64,000 nucleotides of DNA from Photobacterium lipolyticum (lineage in GTDB: Bacteria; Pseudomonadota; Gammaproteobacteria; Enterobacterales; Vibrionaceae), in the NCBI RefSeq assembly GCF_003026475.1, contig NZ_PYMC01000003.1, positions 310,001 through 374,000 of the forward strand, in the 5' to 3' direction. This document shows positions 8,775 to 18,732 of the stretch, in pieces. A program made the position numbers and the translations under genes. How positions within the stretch are numbered: position 1 is the first letter of the stretch; each line of letters opens with the position of its first letter. The notes below the pieces were generated by a model. That model was not told where the DNA came from, did no database searches, and was given only the letters and a program-made list of their open reading frames with translations.

Positions 8775-9248
8775 TTATAGCTTAACGCTAGTCTTGGCTG
8801 AAATTTTCGCTCGAATAAACTCTGAGTGATCGAGATAAATTAAGTCGGAAACCTGTCGAATAACGGCTTCTTCCATCGGTTTTACGATGCCATCGGCATA
8901 AGCCACCTGCCACATCGCTTCAATGAGCTGAAAGCGTTCTTCCGGCCTTAAAGCACGCAACTTCGTGGTGAACTCGAACAATGATACCGACTGTTTGCTT
9001 TGGGTAACGGCTTTAGCCAGTAGTTCTTTGGCTTCATTTTCACTGATATTGAGTAACAGAACTAACAAATGTATTTTGGCGGATTCTTCCCGGGGATCGA
9101 TATCGTGATCGGCATTGGCGACTTCACAGAGTAGTGAGGCCATCGCCAGGTTCATTGCGGGTGTATCGGCCGCACCATCCTGAAGAACGCCGCCTTCGCT
9201 ACCTTCGAGCATCACTTTGCGGAAAAGAGTGCGTAATTGAGTAAACAT
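8775..9248 (-). CDS. TerB-family (tellurite resistance-like) protein
   Basis: The 157-residue protein has the all-helical TerB-like core with acidic metal-binding loops: EVANADHDIDPREE and QVAYADGIVKPMEE, each an A-D-G/H-x-[I/V] motif that starts a helical repeat. It corresponds to the COG4103 group. Some relatives occur in tellurite or stress operons, but here the gene stands alone and converges on the MmcQ-like gene, so no specific role can be assigned. Confidence 0.8.
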   Translation of the reverse strand: MFTQLRTLFRKVMLEGSEGGVLQDGAADTPAMNLAMASLLCEVANADHDIDPREESAKIHLLVLLLNISENEAKELLAKAVTQSKQSVSLFEFTTKLRALRPEERFQLIEAMWQVAYADGIVKPMEEAVIRQVSDLIYLDHSEFIRAKISAKTSVKL

Positions 9249-9367
9249 AAGTTGCCTCTTGGTAAACTAAATTGTCATACAGAATCCTGTATTTGTATAT
9301 TGCAATACTTTGGGTATTTATTCGCATAATTCAAGGTTGGCGGAATGATTTTCTACCAGATTTTCAG

Positions 9368-10258
9368 CTACAGTACAGGACTGTGGCGGAAGCGTTGCCT
9401 GAACTCTCTTGGTGTTAGTGAACTCCATTTTTTGAAGCGGGTGCTGAAATTGGCCGGGTTAGGATAGCCGCTTAGTTCACAGATATGTTGGATTGGCCAG
9501 TCAGTAGCGCTGAGCAGACGAGCCGCATATTCCATTCGTAATCGTGTTAAATGGGCCATGGGTCCGTGTCCATAGAATTGCTGGCATAAGCGATGGAAGT
9601 GAGGTTCTGAACAGGGATGAAGTTCGGCAAGTTCTGAAACCTGCCAGCTTCGATGAAATTGCTCTTTGGCGCGACCAAACACTTTCTCTAACCGCTGCAG
9701 TGATACCGGCATCGATGTGGGTAATCGGTGAGACACCAGCAACCTGATCTGTTCAACCAGACTGTCTCCTAATTGGTTACCGACGGGATAGGGCAGTGAC
9801 ATCGACTGATGTAAGCAGTCGATGGTTTTTCTTAACATATCACCACATTGAGTTTTACTGTAAGTAACCTCGTTAGGCATCATGTTCTGCCACTCGCCAT
9901 TGTCGCTGAGCATAACCCAGGCGATATCCCAGATGTTGATTTCATTTTTGCTCATATTCCCGCCCTCTATACCACCTTGGTTCATTCCAAAACCATTGGC
10001 ATAGCCGGGCGGCACATAAATAACGCTGCCGGGTTCGAGTTGCCATTTTCTTACCGGGGTTTCCAGCCATCCTTCACCGCAACAAGTAAATAGCAGCATG
10101 TGCATATTAGGATTGCGACGGTAAATCGTGAAGCTATCGCGCGCGTAATTTACGCCACATTGAATAATACTATGCTTCTCTAAAGCGACAAGTTGACCCT
10201 GATCGATGGTCGTTGTGCGGCAGAGATCAGAGATTTGGAAGTACTCAGGCCAGCTCAT
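9368..10258 (-). CDS. AraC-family transcriptional regulator
   Basis: The 296-residue protein has an N-terminal cupin-like sensing domain (about 20-150, with the EPGSVIYVPPGYANGFG turn) and a C-terminal AraC-type double helix-turn-helix: VSELAELHPCSEPHFHRLCQQFYG and the signature ending ICELSGYPNPANFSTRFKKW. It is divergent from the MATE efflux gene across a 143-base gap, so control of that pump is the simplest guess. The ligand is unknown. Confidence 0.87.
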   Translation of the reverse strand: MSWPEYFQISDLCRTTTIDQGQLVALEKHSIIQCGVNYARDSFTIYRRNPNMHMLLFTCCGEGWLETPVRKWQLEPGSVIYVPPGYANGFGMNQGGIEGGNMSKNEINIWDIAWVMLSDNGEWQNMMPNEVTYSKTQCGDMLRKTIDCLHQSMSLPYPVGNQLGDSLVEQIRLLVSHRLPTSMPVSLQRLEKVFGRAKEQFHRSWQVSELAELHPCSEPHFHRLCQQFYGHGPMAHLTRLRMEYAARLLSATDWPIQHICELSGYPNPANFSTRFKKWSSLTPREFRQRFRHSPVL

Positions 10259-10401
10259 CAGGTTCTTTCACTCCATCAGCGATTTTGGGTAGGGTTATGT
10301 TTGATAGTTTTGCAAAAGTTATTGAGACGCTAGCATAAGTCGTTTTCATTGATTGGGCGTATGATCCATATCACACTAAAAACAATAATAAGGAGGCAAA
10401 A

Positions 10402-11805
10402 ATGCAAAATTGGCGAACGGCGGCAGATAAAGAGTTCTGGAATAAAACCTGGCGATTAGCGATACCCGTTTCGATGCAGTCGATGCTTTTTGCCGTCTTA
10501 GGTTTAGTCGATATCATGATGGTGTCGAAGCTGGGTGAATCCCAGATCGCAGCGGTCGGTGTCGGTAACCGGATATTCTTCTTTAACTTGCTGATGATTA
10601 TCGGTGTGAGTGGTGCAGTTGGTGTGCTTGCCGCACAGTTTTTCGGTGCCGGAAGAATGGATGGTGTACGTCGTACTTTGCTTCAGTCGTGGCTCTGTGC
10701 TGTTGTTTTTACGATACCTTTTGCCTTTTTGTACCGTCTAGCTCCTGATAGTGTTGTCAGTTTGATTACGAATGATCCAGCCTTTGTCGAACACGCGACA
10801 ACCTATCTGTTTGTGTGCGGCTGGAGCATCATTTTTACCGCCATTGTTGTGCCACTTGAATCGGCACTTCGTGCTGTCGGTGTTGCTAAAATGCCGACTG
10901 TTGTAGGGTTGATTGCGGTGCTGATCAATGCGCTGTTGAATGCTTTACTGATCTTCGGTCTCTATGGCTTCCCTGAGATGGGGGTAGCGGGTGCAGCGTT
11001 GGGTACAACGATCTCCCGTGGTATTCAGACGGTGGTGTTACTGTTGGTGACTTACCGGAAGTATAATGAGATTCTGCCAAAAGCAGAAGATCTAGATGCT
11101 GCTATTGTCCCTAAGGCGCGAAAGAAGTACTTGTCAGTAGCACTGCCGATGATCATTCATGATGGTGGCTGGGCAATGGGGCTGCTGGTCTATAACTACA
11201 TTATCGGGCAGCTTGGAGTGACAGAACTGGCCATTATCAGTCTGTTGTCGCCCATTGAAGGTGTTCTGATCTCTGGCTTTATTGGTTTTGCGGTAGCGGC
11301 TTCAACCATTCTTGGTCATGAGCTGGGTGCAGAGAACTATCAACGTGCCTGGCATCAGTCATGGTGGTTTGTTGGGTTGAGTGCATCGCTCGCACTGTTG
11401 CTAGGTATGACAGTCATCCTGTTCCAGGATGGTATAGGTAGCTTGCTGGCTAAAACAGAGGCTCCAAATATGGAAATGGCTATCAATGTTACCCTGGTAC
11501 TGGCACTGGGGTTATGCCTGAAAGTGTTTAATATGGTGGGTATTGGCGGGGTATTGAGAAGTGGCGGCGATATTCGCTATAGCATATTCATTGACTTGTT
11601 TGCTCAATGGGGGGTCGGTATCCCACTTGCGATCTTTACCGGTATTTACCTTGGCTGGCCATTACACTGGGTGATGTTGGCGATACTGACTGAAGAGTTA
11701 GTCAAAGTCGTACTGACTACACATCGTATTAGAGGCCGCCACTGGTTAACCAACCTGATTAATGACGAATCACCTGATGGTGACAAAGAGTGTTTGGCTG
11801 CCTGA
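10402..11805 (+). CDS. MATE-family multidrug/Na+ antiporter
   Basis: The 467-residue protein has about twelve hydrophobic helices in two similar halves, with the MATE-typical GLVDIMMVSKLGESQIAAVGVGN in the first half and GVLRSGGDIRYS late in the second. Family members export cationic drugs in exchange for Na+ or H+. An AAGGAGG at 10391-10397 gives a strong start at ATG 10402. The AraC regulator transcribed away from it is a likely controller. The substrate cannot be read from sequence. Confidence 0.88.
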   Translation: MQNWRTAADKEFWNKTWRLAIPVSMQSMLFAVLGLVDIMMVSKLGESQIAAVGVGNRIFFFNLLMIIGVSGAVGVLAAQFFGAGRMDGVRRTLLQSWLCAVVFTIPFAFLYRLAPDSVVSLITNDPAFVEHATTYLFVCGWSIIFTAIVVPLESALRAVGVAKMPTVVGLIAVLINALLNALLIFGLYGFPEMGVAGAALGTTISRGIQTVVLLLVTYRKYNEILPKAEDLDAAIVPKARKKYLSVALPMIIHDGGWAMGLLVYNYIIGQLGVTELAIISLLSPIEGVLISGFIGFAVAASTILGHELGAENYQRAWHQSWWFVGLSASLALLLGMTVILFQDGIGSLLAKTEAPNMEMAINVTLVLALGLCLKVFNMVGIGGVLRSGGDIRYSIFIDLFAQWGVGIPLAIFTGIYLGWPLHWVMLAILTEELVKVVLTTHRIRGRHWLTNLINDESPDGDKECLAA

Positions 11806-11824
11806 AGAAGCGTATATCTAGTTT

Positions 11825-12007
11825 CTAGTACTTCATCACAGAAGTTTTGACCCGTTCAGTCACCAACCATCGTCATTCCGTAAAGTGAGGAACGAACTTA
11901 TACGGAATCTAAGGCGCACACGGTTAGAACTGGATCCCGGATATCTCGTTCCTCGATTCCGGGATGACGTGCTTCAATTAGTCAAAACTTGTGTGAAACG
12001 GTACTAG
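11825..12007. repeat. MITE-like inverted-repeat element
   Basis: The element ends in related inverted repeats of 27 bases, 11825-11851 (CTAGTAC...AAGTTTTGAC) and 11981-12007 (GTCAAAACTT...GTACTAG). Inside is a second pair: a block starting CGTCATTCCG near 11871 and one ending GGGATGACG near 11970, each containing the GAGGAACGA core or its complement. The whole could fold into one long hairpin. It encodes no protein. It sits among TTTCTAG-type repeats on both sides. Confidence 0.65.
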
Positions 12008-12041
12008 TTTCTAGTTTCTAGTTTCTAGTTTCTAGTTTCTA
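12004..12041. repeat. Tandem heptamer CTAGTTT, five copies
   Basis: CTAGTTT is repeated five times head to tail and followed by CTA. A related CTAGTTTCTAG lies left of the inverted-repeat element at 11819-11829, so the element and the heptamers are probably linked. Confidence 0.9.
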
Positions 12042-12197
12042 ATGACGAGTCGCGAGTAAAAGTGTGTTCAAAAGCAGGGGCTGGGTAGGTATATCTGGCT
12101 CTGCTTTTTTTTCTTTAGTTCGTTGCTTTATTTTTCTTACGGTTCGTTGTTTCTTAATTTATGATTTCTGCGACAGCCGGATCAGGCGTGAGAAATG

Positions 12198-12206
12198 TGG
12201 TAGAAT
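12198..12206 (+). promoter_or_regulatory. Candidate extended -10 promoter for hrpA
   Basis: TGG-TAGAAT at 12198-12206 fits an extended -10 element (TGnTATAAT). No convincing -35 is seen. If used, transcription would begin near 12213, which places the upstream in-frame ATG at 12161 outside the message and supports a start at 12251. Confidence 0.4.
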
Positions 12207-12250
12207 CCCGCCAGTTTTTATTCTTTCAAGTTGAAAAGTCAGGAATTCCG

Positions 12251-15200
12251 TTGAGTTTGTCAAATACACCTCAATCAGACGTTTTGAATAATGAAAAAAC
12301 GCTGAAAGCCGCAATTAAAGATTGCATGATCCGCGATCGTTTTCGTTTGCACAAACGTGTGCAGGGTGCGGCAAGAATTAAGAACGAAAAAGCAAAACAT
12401 GCTGTTTTCGATGAAATTGCATTAGATATTGCCAAGTCGATGCAAACTGTTGAGTTACGCAGAACCCAACGTCCAACCATTCGCTATCCTGAACTGTTAC
12501 CTGTCAGCCAGAAGAAAGATGATATTGCAGAAGCAATTAAGAATCATCAGGTAGTTATTGTTGCGGGTGAAACCGGTTCGGGTAAAACGACTCAGCTACC
12601 TAAAATCTGTATGGAGCTGGGGCGCGGTACCCAAGGCATGATTGGCCATACCCAGCCTCGTCGTCTGGCAGCCCGTACGGTAGCAACCCGTATTGCAGAA
12701 GAACTGGAATGTGAGCTGGGTTCGTCTGTCGGTTATAAAGTCCGATTTAACGATCAGGTGTCTGATCGCAGCCAAGTCAAACTGATGACAGATGGTATCT
12801 TGCTGGCTGAAATTCAGAGCGACCGCTATCTGAACCAGTACGACACCATTATTATTGATGAAGCTCACGAACGTAGTCTGAATATCGATTTTATTATGGG
12901 CTACTTGCGTGAACTGTTGCCTAAGCGCCCCGATTTAAAGGTTGTAATAACCTCGGCAACGATTGATCCGGAGCGTTTTTCTAAACACTTCCATAATGCA
13001 CCTATTATTGAAGTGTCTGGCCGTACTTATCCGGTAGAAACGCGTTATCGTCCGGTGACAGAAGAAGAGTCTGAACGTGATCAGCTGCAGGCTATTTTTG
13101 ATGCGGTCGATGAACTGTGCGATGAAGGCTTGGGTGATATCCTGATCTTCATGAATGGTGAGCGTGAGATCCGCGATACTGCTGACGCACTTGAAAAGCG
13201 TAATTTGCGTGATACCGAAATCTTACCGCTTTATGCGCGTTTGTCTGCCGGTGAGCAAAATCGGGTTTTCCAGTCGCATGCCGGTCGCCGTATTGTGTTG
13301 TCGACTAACGTGGCGGAAACCTCGCTGACGGTTCCGGGGATCAAATATGTTATCGATCCGGGTACCGCACGGATCAGCCGTTACAGCTACCGAACGAAAG
13401 TACAGCGACTTCCGATAGAAGCGATTTCTCAGGCCAGTGCTAACCAGCGTAAAGGTCGATGTGGTCGTGTGCAGGAAGGGATCTGTATTCGTCTCTATTC
13501 TGAAGAAGACTTCCTGTCGCGTCCGGAATTTACCGATCCGGAAATTCTGCGTACTAACCTGGCATCCGTTATCTTGCAAATGACCAATATTGGTCTTGGC
13601 GATATTCAGGCATTTCCATTTTTAGAAGCGCCGGATAATCGCAATATTCAGGATGGTATTCGCCTGCTTGAAGAACTGGGTGCGATTAACACCAAAGCGA
13701 CGGATCCGCGCAAGCGTCTGTCACCAATGGGGCGTCAGTTAGCCCGTTTACCTCTCGATCCGCGTCTTGCACGAATGGTTTTAGAAGCGCCCCGATTGGG
13801 TTCATTGCGTGAAGTGATGATCATTGCCTGCGCGTTGTCGATTCAAGATCCCCGTGAACGCCCGATGGAGAAAAAACAAGCGTCAGATGAAAAGCATAAT
13901 CGCTTTGCCGATAAAGAATCGGATTTCATCACGTTTGTTAACTTATGGAATTACGTACAAGAGCAGCAAAAAGCGCTGTCTGGCAATCAGTTCCGTAAGC
14001 AGTGTAAGAAAGATTATCTTAACTACCTGCGTATTCGTGAGTGGCAAGATATTTACTACCAGGTCAGCCAGGTAGTGAAAGAGCTGGACTTGCGTTTAAA
14101 TAGTCAGGAAGCCAGCTATGAAGGTATTCATACCGCGTTACTGGCAGGTATGCTGTCTCATATCGGTCTTAAAGATCAGGAAAAGAATGAATATCAGGGC
14201 GCGCGTAATGCCCGTTTCAATATTTTCCCGGGTTCGGGTATTTTCAAGAAACAACCCAAATGGGTCATGGTTGCTGAATTAGTTGAAACCTCAAAATTGT
14301 GGGGACGTATTGCCGCCAAAATTCAGCCAGAGTGGGTTGAGCCTCTGGCTCAGCACTTGCTGAAGCGAAGCTACAGCGAACCGCATTGGGAGAAAAAGCA
14401 GGCAGCTGTCTTTGGTTTTGAAAAAATCATGCTGTACGGTATTCCGATTGTCGCTAAACGAAAAGTTAACTACGGCACTATTGATGCTCAGGTATCTCGT
14501 GAGATTTTCATTCGTTCGGCATTGGTAGAAGGTGATTGGGAAACTAAGCATAAGTTTTACCATCAAAACCGTAAGCTATTACGGGAAGTCGAAGAGCTTG
14601 AGCATAAGTCTCGTCGTCGCGATATTCTGATTGATGATGATCAGCTATTTGAATTTTACGATCAGCGTATTGAACATACGGTTGTTTCTGGCCGTTTCTT
14701 TGATAGCTGGTGGAAGAAAGCATCTAAAGAAAATAAAGACTTGCTTAACTTTGAACGCGAAATGCTATTCAAAGGCGATGCGAGTCATATTACCGATCTG
14801 GATTACCCTAACTTCTGGCATCAGGGCAACCTGAAACTGAAGTTGAGCTACCAGTTTGAGCCGGGCGAAGATAGTGACGGTGTCACGGTTCATATTCCGC
14901 TCCCGATCTTAAATCAGGTGGAGCCGGATAACTTCGACTGGCAAATCCCGGGACTGCGACAAGAATTAGTGATAACACTGATCAAGTCGCTGCCAAAACC
15001 TGTGCGCCGTAACTTTGTACCGGCACCTAACTATGCCGATGCTTTCTTAGCGCGAGCTGAGCCAATGGCGATGCCATTACTCGATTCGTTAGAAAAAGAA
15101 CTGAAGCGGATTTCCGGTGTAACCGTATTACGTGAAGACTGGAATCTAAATCAAGTCCCCGATCACTTGAAAATCACTTATCGCGTTGTTGATCATCGCA

Positions 15201-16159
15201 ACCGTAAGCTGAATGAGAGCAAAGACTTATACAGCCTGAAAGAAGGCCTGAAAGAGAAAGTCCAGGAAACGTTATCGCAAGTTGCGGACGACGACATTGA
15301 GCAGGACGGCCTGAAAACCTGGAGCTTCGGCACTTTACCTGAATGCTATCAGCAAAAACGCGGCGGCTTTGAGGTGAAAGCCTTCCCGGCATTGGTCGAT
15401 AACAAAGATTCGGTCGGCATTAAGTTATTTGAAACCGAGGAAGAACAGCGCACGGCCATGAGTCAGGGCCAGCGGCGTCTGATTTTGCTTAATGTACCTT
15501 CGCCAATCAAATACCTGCATGCTAACTTGCCGAATAAATCGAAGCTCGGTTTGTACTTCAACCCGTATGGCCGTGTCATGGATCTGATTGATGACTGCAT
15601 TGCCTGTGGCGTTGATAAGCTGATCGGGCAAAAAGGCGGATTGATCTGGCAGCCTGAACAGTTTGAGGCAACCAAAGAATATGTACGTGCGGAGCTGGGC
15701 GATACGGTTGTTGATGTCGCGAAGCAGGTCGAAGCGATTCTGACGACGGCGTTTAACATTAACAAACGCCTGAAGGGCAGGGTCGATCTGAGCATGGCGT
15801 TTGCGCTGTCAGATATCAAAGCACAGATCGAAGGCTTGATTTTCAAAGGCTTTGCGACAGAGTGCGGTTGGCAGCGTTTACCGGATATCCTGCGTTATAT
15901 GAAAGCTATCGAACGCCGGATGGAAAAACTGCCGATCGATCCAAACAAAGATCGTGTTCATATTCTGAAGATTGAATCTGTGGTCAACGACTATAAAGAG
16001 CTGTTGAATAAGATCCCGAAAGGGCAGCCGGTACCTGAAAAGGTCAGAGAGATCCGCTGGATGATTGAAGAGCTACGTGTAAGCTACTTTGCTCAGCAAC
16101 TCGGCACCCCATATCCGGTATCGGATAAGCGAGTTCGCAATGCGATCAACGAGTGTTGA
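12251..16159 (+). CDS. hrpA: ATP-dependent RNA helicase HrpA
   Basis: This DEAH-box helicase of about 1302 residues has motif I GETGSGKT (about 106-113), DEAH (203-206), SAT, and the QRxGRxGR-type motif VI in ANQRKGRCGRV, then the HA2/OB region and the long C-terminal domain specific to bacterial HrpA. E. coli HrpA, 1300 residues, helps resolve stalled ribosomes. I prefer the TTG at 12251, with AGGA ten bases before it, because it gives the family length; the ATG at 12161 would add 30 residues and lies upstream of the candidate promoter. The gene converges on gsk. Confidence 0.93.
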   Translation: MSLSNTPQSDVLNNEKTLKAAIKDCMIRDRFRLHKRVQGAARIKNEKAKHAVFDEIALDIAKSMQTVELRRTQRPTIRYPELLPVSQKKDDIAEAIKNHQVVIVAGETGSGKTTQLPKICMELGRGTQGMIGHTQPRRLAARTVATRIAEELECELGSSVGYKVRFNDQVSDRSQVKLMTDGILLAEIQSDRYLNQYDTIIIDEAHERSLNIDFIMGYLRELLPKRPDLKVVITSATIDPERFSKHFHNAPIIEVSGRTYPVETRYRPVTEEESERDQLQAIFDAVDELCDEGLGDILIFMNGEREIRDTADALEKRNLRDTEILPLYARLSAGEQNRVFQSHAGRRIVLSTNVAETSLTVPGIKYVIDPGTARISRYSYRTKVQRLPIEAISQASANQRKGRCGRVQEGICIRLYSEEDFLSRPEFTDPEILRTNLASVILQMTNIGLGDIQAFPFLEAPDNRNIQDGIRLLEELGAINTKATDPRKRLSPMGRQLARLPLDPRLARMVLEAPRLGSLREVMIIACALSIQDPRERPMEKKQASDEKHNRFADKESDFITFVNLWNYVQEQQKALSGNQFRKQCKKDYLNYLRIREWQDIYYQVSQVVKELDLRLNSQEASYEGIHTALLAGMLSHIGLKDQEKNEYQGARNARFNIFPGSGIFKKQPKWVMVAELVETSKLWGRIAAKIQPEWVEPLAQHLLKRSYSEPHWEKKQAAVFGFEKIMLYGIPIVAKRKVNYGTIDAQVSREIFIRSALVEGDWETKHKFYHQNRKLLREVEELEHKSRRRDILIDDDQLFEFYDQRIEHTVVSGRFFDSWWKKASKENKDLLNFEREMLFKGDASHITDLDYPNFWHQGNLKLKLSYQFEPGEDSDGVTVHIPLPILNQVEPDNFDWQIPGLRQELVITLIKSLPKPVRRNFVPAPNYADAFLARAEPMAMPLLDSLEKELKRISGVTVLREDWNLNQVPDHLKITYRVVDHRNRKLNESKDLYSLKEGLKEKVQETLSQVADDDIEQDGLKTWSFGTLPECYQQKRGGFEVKAFPALVDNKDSVGIKLFETEEEQRTAMSQGQRRLILLNVPSPIKYLHANLPNKSKLGLYFNPYGRVMDLIDDCIACGVDKLIGQKGGLIWQPEQFEATKEYVRAELGDTVVDVAKQVEAILTTAFNINKRLKGRVDLSMAFALSDIKAQIEGLIFKGFATECGWQRLPDILRYMKAIERRMEKLPIDPNKDRVHILKIESVVNDYKELLNKIPKGQPVPEKVREIRWMIEELRVSYFAQQLGTPYPVSDKRVRNAINEC

Positions 16160-16193
16160 TTGTCGTCTGCTTAATTAAGCGATAGATACAAAA

Positions 16194-16219
16194 ACGGAGC
16201 CAGCAGGCTCCGTTTTTTT
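16194..16219 (+). terminator. Rho-independent terminator after hrpA
   Basis: ACGGAGCC-AGCA-GGCTCCGT forms a perfect eight-pair stem followed by seven T. An A-run on the 5' side means it may also serve gsk on the other strand. Confidence 0.9.
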
Positions 16220-16237
16220 ATTCACAACTTGTTGGGA

Positions 16238-17542
16238 TCAACGTTCCCAGTAGGCTTCTTCTAAGCAATCTTCACGCTCTGGCAGACCGCGTGACAGGCG
16301 AGGAGCATGCTGGGTGAGCACCTCATAGCTGACACGATTTGAATATTGGCAAATCTGTGAAAAGGAGGAGTAACTTAGGAACTTACCGTTGTGTTTGCCT
16401 GAATTAGGTACATTGGCCTTATGGTAGCGGTTTGCTGACATGTCATGTAATAGTGCTGACAGGGCTGCATCGCCTGCGCCATTGGTGTTTTTAATTTCCA
16501 CCGGGCCGCCAAGGTAAGGAGCAATATGTGAATATACACGTACTGGATTTTTACAGTCAGTCTTCATCATAGGACGACTGAATTCGTACTTATTGAATTC
16601 AGGGATATGGCCAGGCAGCAATGGCAGGGTCGACTCACGTTTGAGCGCATCGTCAGTGTAACCCGCCATATAAAGACCAACGGGGCCTGCGGTACAGAGC
16701 ACCATATCAACCCAATCCAGTGCTTTGTCTGCGGCAATCAGAGGATCTTTCTCACCGGTAAGCGCTTCGGCTTCTTCTTCGTTCATCGCGACACAGGTGA
16801 CATGTTCTTTGAGGAACTCAATCCACCACTCTTTTTTGTCTTCTATGACGTATTTTGTACCCAGGGTCAGGACAACGGGTACATCATGCTTCTTTGCATG
16901 CTCAATGGCTTTTAGCGCAGCATTTTTCATCGGATCGGTGACTTTGCCACGTACCAAGTAAGATGAAAGTACAAGTGCAGATGCATTCTCAAAGGCACAT
17001 TCAGGCACGCTTTCAGGACGAAGCTGGTTCATCTGACCTTCGTTAATGGCAAATGTACGCTCGCCATCTTCTGTGATCAATGTATAACAGCGACCAATTG
17101 GGCCATCGACAGGCTGTAAATAATCCAGATCCATTCGGCATGAGGTATTGCACAGGTAGCGATACGCATAAGAACCGATTTTAAGATCTTGGCTCATCAC
17201 ACCTAACAAAATTGACTTGTCATCGGCCAGCACCGAGTAGTTGTGCAGCGTGTTACCGATAGTATCGCCAGGGTATTCGTGGCTGATGAGATCATGCTCT
17301 TTTAGCTCTTGATAAAGTTGTTCTGCCTTATCTTCATCAAGTACTAACGAGTGGCCTTTACTCAGTGAATGCCTGTTTAAGAAATCATCATCAACGCGTG
17401 CTTCAATATCAACAATAGTTTGACCAACACCGACTAGATGGGTACGTGCAAATGGATTGTCATGCTGGATTTGAGCCACTAATGGATCGCGGGCATTAAC
17501 AGGGAAGTAATGCTTTGATTTACGCTGACCAGGAAATTTCAT
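16238..17542 (-). CDS. gsk: Inosine-guanosine kinase
   Basis: The 434-residue protein matches Gsk, a ribokinase/PfkB-family enzyme that phosphorylates inosine and guanosine in purine salvage. The start MKFPGQRKSKHYFPVN is characteristic. The PfkB C-terminal signature is NTNGAGDAALSALLHD with the catalytic Asp in GAGD. Length agrees with E. coli Gsk. It is a single-gene unit convergent with hrpA. Confidence 0.94.
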   Translation of the reverse strand: MKFPGQRKSKHYFPVNARDPLVAQIQHDNPFARTHLVGVGQTIVDIEARVDDDFLNRHSLSKGHSLVLDEDKAEQLYQELKEHDLISHEYPGDTIGNTLHNYSVLADDKSILLGVMSQDLKIGSYAYRYLCNTSCRMDLDYLQPVDGPIGRCYTLITEDGERTFAINEGQMNQLRPESVPECAFENASALVLSSYLVRGKVTDPMKNAALKAIEHAKKHDVPVVLTLGTKYVIEDKKEWWIEFLKEHVTCVAMNEEEAEALTGEKDPLIAADKALDWVDMVLCTAGPVGLYMAGYTDDALKRESTLPLLPGHIPEFNKYEFSRPMMKTDCKNPVRVYSHIAPYLGGPVEIKNTNGAGDAALSALLHDMSANRYHKANVPNSGKHNGKFLSYSSFSQICQYSNRVSYEVLTQHAPRLSRGLPEREDCLEEAYWER

Positions 17543-17755
17543 GTGTAAAGGCTACGGGATTCATGGGATTTTGTTCAATGTTAACACAGAAATGCGAGAT
17601 ATATCCCATTTCATTGCAATCTGACGGTGAAATGCTTTCATTTGCTTCTTTTTTAATCTTCGTAAACGGGAGTTAATTAAAAAGGAGAAAAAGAACGTAA
17701 TAACTGACTCTATTTTATGGATAAATAAAATTGAAACACATAAAGGCAGATAATA

Positions 17756-17780
17756 AAAACCGCAATAGCTTGCGGTTTTT
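17756..17780 (-). terminator. Bidirectional hairpin terminator
   Basis: AAAACCGCAA-TAGC-TTGCGGTTTT, a ten-pair stem with T-runs in both directions. It lies just past the stop of the DUF2786 gene on the minus strand. Confidence 0.85.
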
Positions 17781-17828
17781 ATTATGAAATAAGACTAATA
17801 AATAGCATGCAGAGTGACGAAATAATGC

Positions 17829-18527
17829 TTATTCTAGTAGCTTCATTTCTTGCTTGGTGGCTGAACCGCCAACAGGGCGGTTGACGGAAATGCTGCGGCC
17901 TTTTTTCATGCCTTTCTCATAGTCGTCAGTGATGCCTTTCATTGCTTCTTGGAGTTGCTGCTTAAATGTTTCACGATCAAGGTTTTCAAACTGCTTATCG
18001 ATATAATTCGACATGCGCTGATCATGGTCATCATCAGTATTAAGCACCGGTAATTTTTCCAATGCCCCTTCCAGCCAGCCAGCCAGGAAAGAAGAAACGC
18101 GACGTGTAACCTCGGTCGTGCTGGTTCCCGTTCCGGCAAAGCTATTGCGGAACTGACCCGTTTGCTGGTTCATTTCACGGTATACAATGTCAAAAGCGAA
18201 AGCGGCAAAAATAGCTCGCTCAGCGACACCGATGAATTCGGCTTTTTTTAGCCCCTTGTGATTGGTCAATACACATTCGACACCAAAGCGACGGTTGATA
18301 CCACGTATGATCTTAAGAATTTGTGCACTTATGTCTGCAGGTAACAGGGTGGCAGACTTGGTTTTCCCCATCTTAATGAATTCAATATCATCTTGATCTA
18401 AGCCGTATTTCAGCATCAGACGGTGTGCCATACGAATGGCTTGTGCGGCTTCGTTGATGTTCGCAGAGTTACCCAGCTCTAGGCATTTTGCAATTTTTTT
18501 CAGCGCCTTTCGCTTCTGTTCAGACAT
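17829..18527 (-). CDS. DUF2786 domain-containing protein
   Basis: The 232-residue protein begins with the DUF2786 helical domain (KALKKIAKCLELGNSANINEAAQAIRMAH..., residues 6-45), then a predicted alpha/beta region around residues 80-130 and a charged C-terminus. The domain also occurs in phage and plasmid proteins; function is unknown. It is divergent from the next gene across a 205-base gap and has its own terminator. Confidence 0.75.
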   Translation of the reverse strand: MSEQKRKALKKIAKCLELGNSANINEAAQAIRMAHRLMLKYGLDQDDIEFIKMGKTKSATLLPADISAQILKIIRGINRRFGVECVLTNHKGLKKAEFIGVAERAIFAAFAFDIVYREMNQQTGQFRNSFAGTGTSTTEVTRRVSSFLAGWLEGALEKLPVLNTDDDHDQRMSNYIDKQFENLDRETFKQQLQEAMKGITDDYEKGMKKGRSISVNRPVGGSATKQEMKLLE

Positions 18528-18732
18528 TCAATCACACTCTTTAAGAAAAGGGGGACGTATTTTAACGTTTTACTCGGGTATTTGGCAAAAAATGTGTGTA
18601 GATAATGCTAAATTTATATCTGAGCGGATAAAACCTGACGATCTCAGGCTTGTTAAAATACCGTATGCTTTGCATAATGATTTAACTCTTCCCAGTTATT
18701 AATGCTGGGCTGCTAATAAGTATAAAGCAAAT

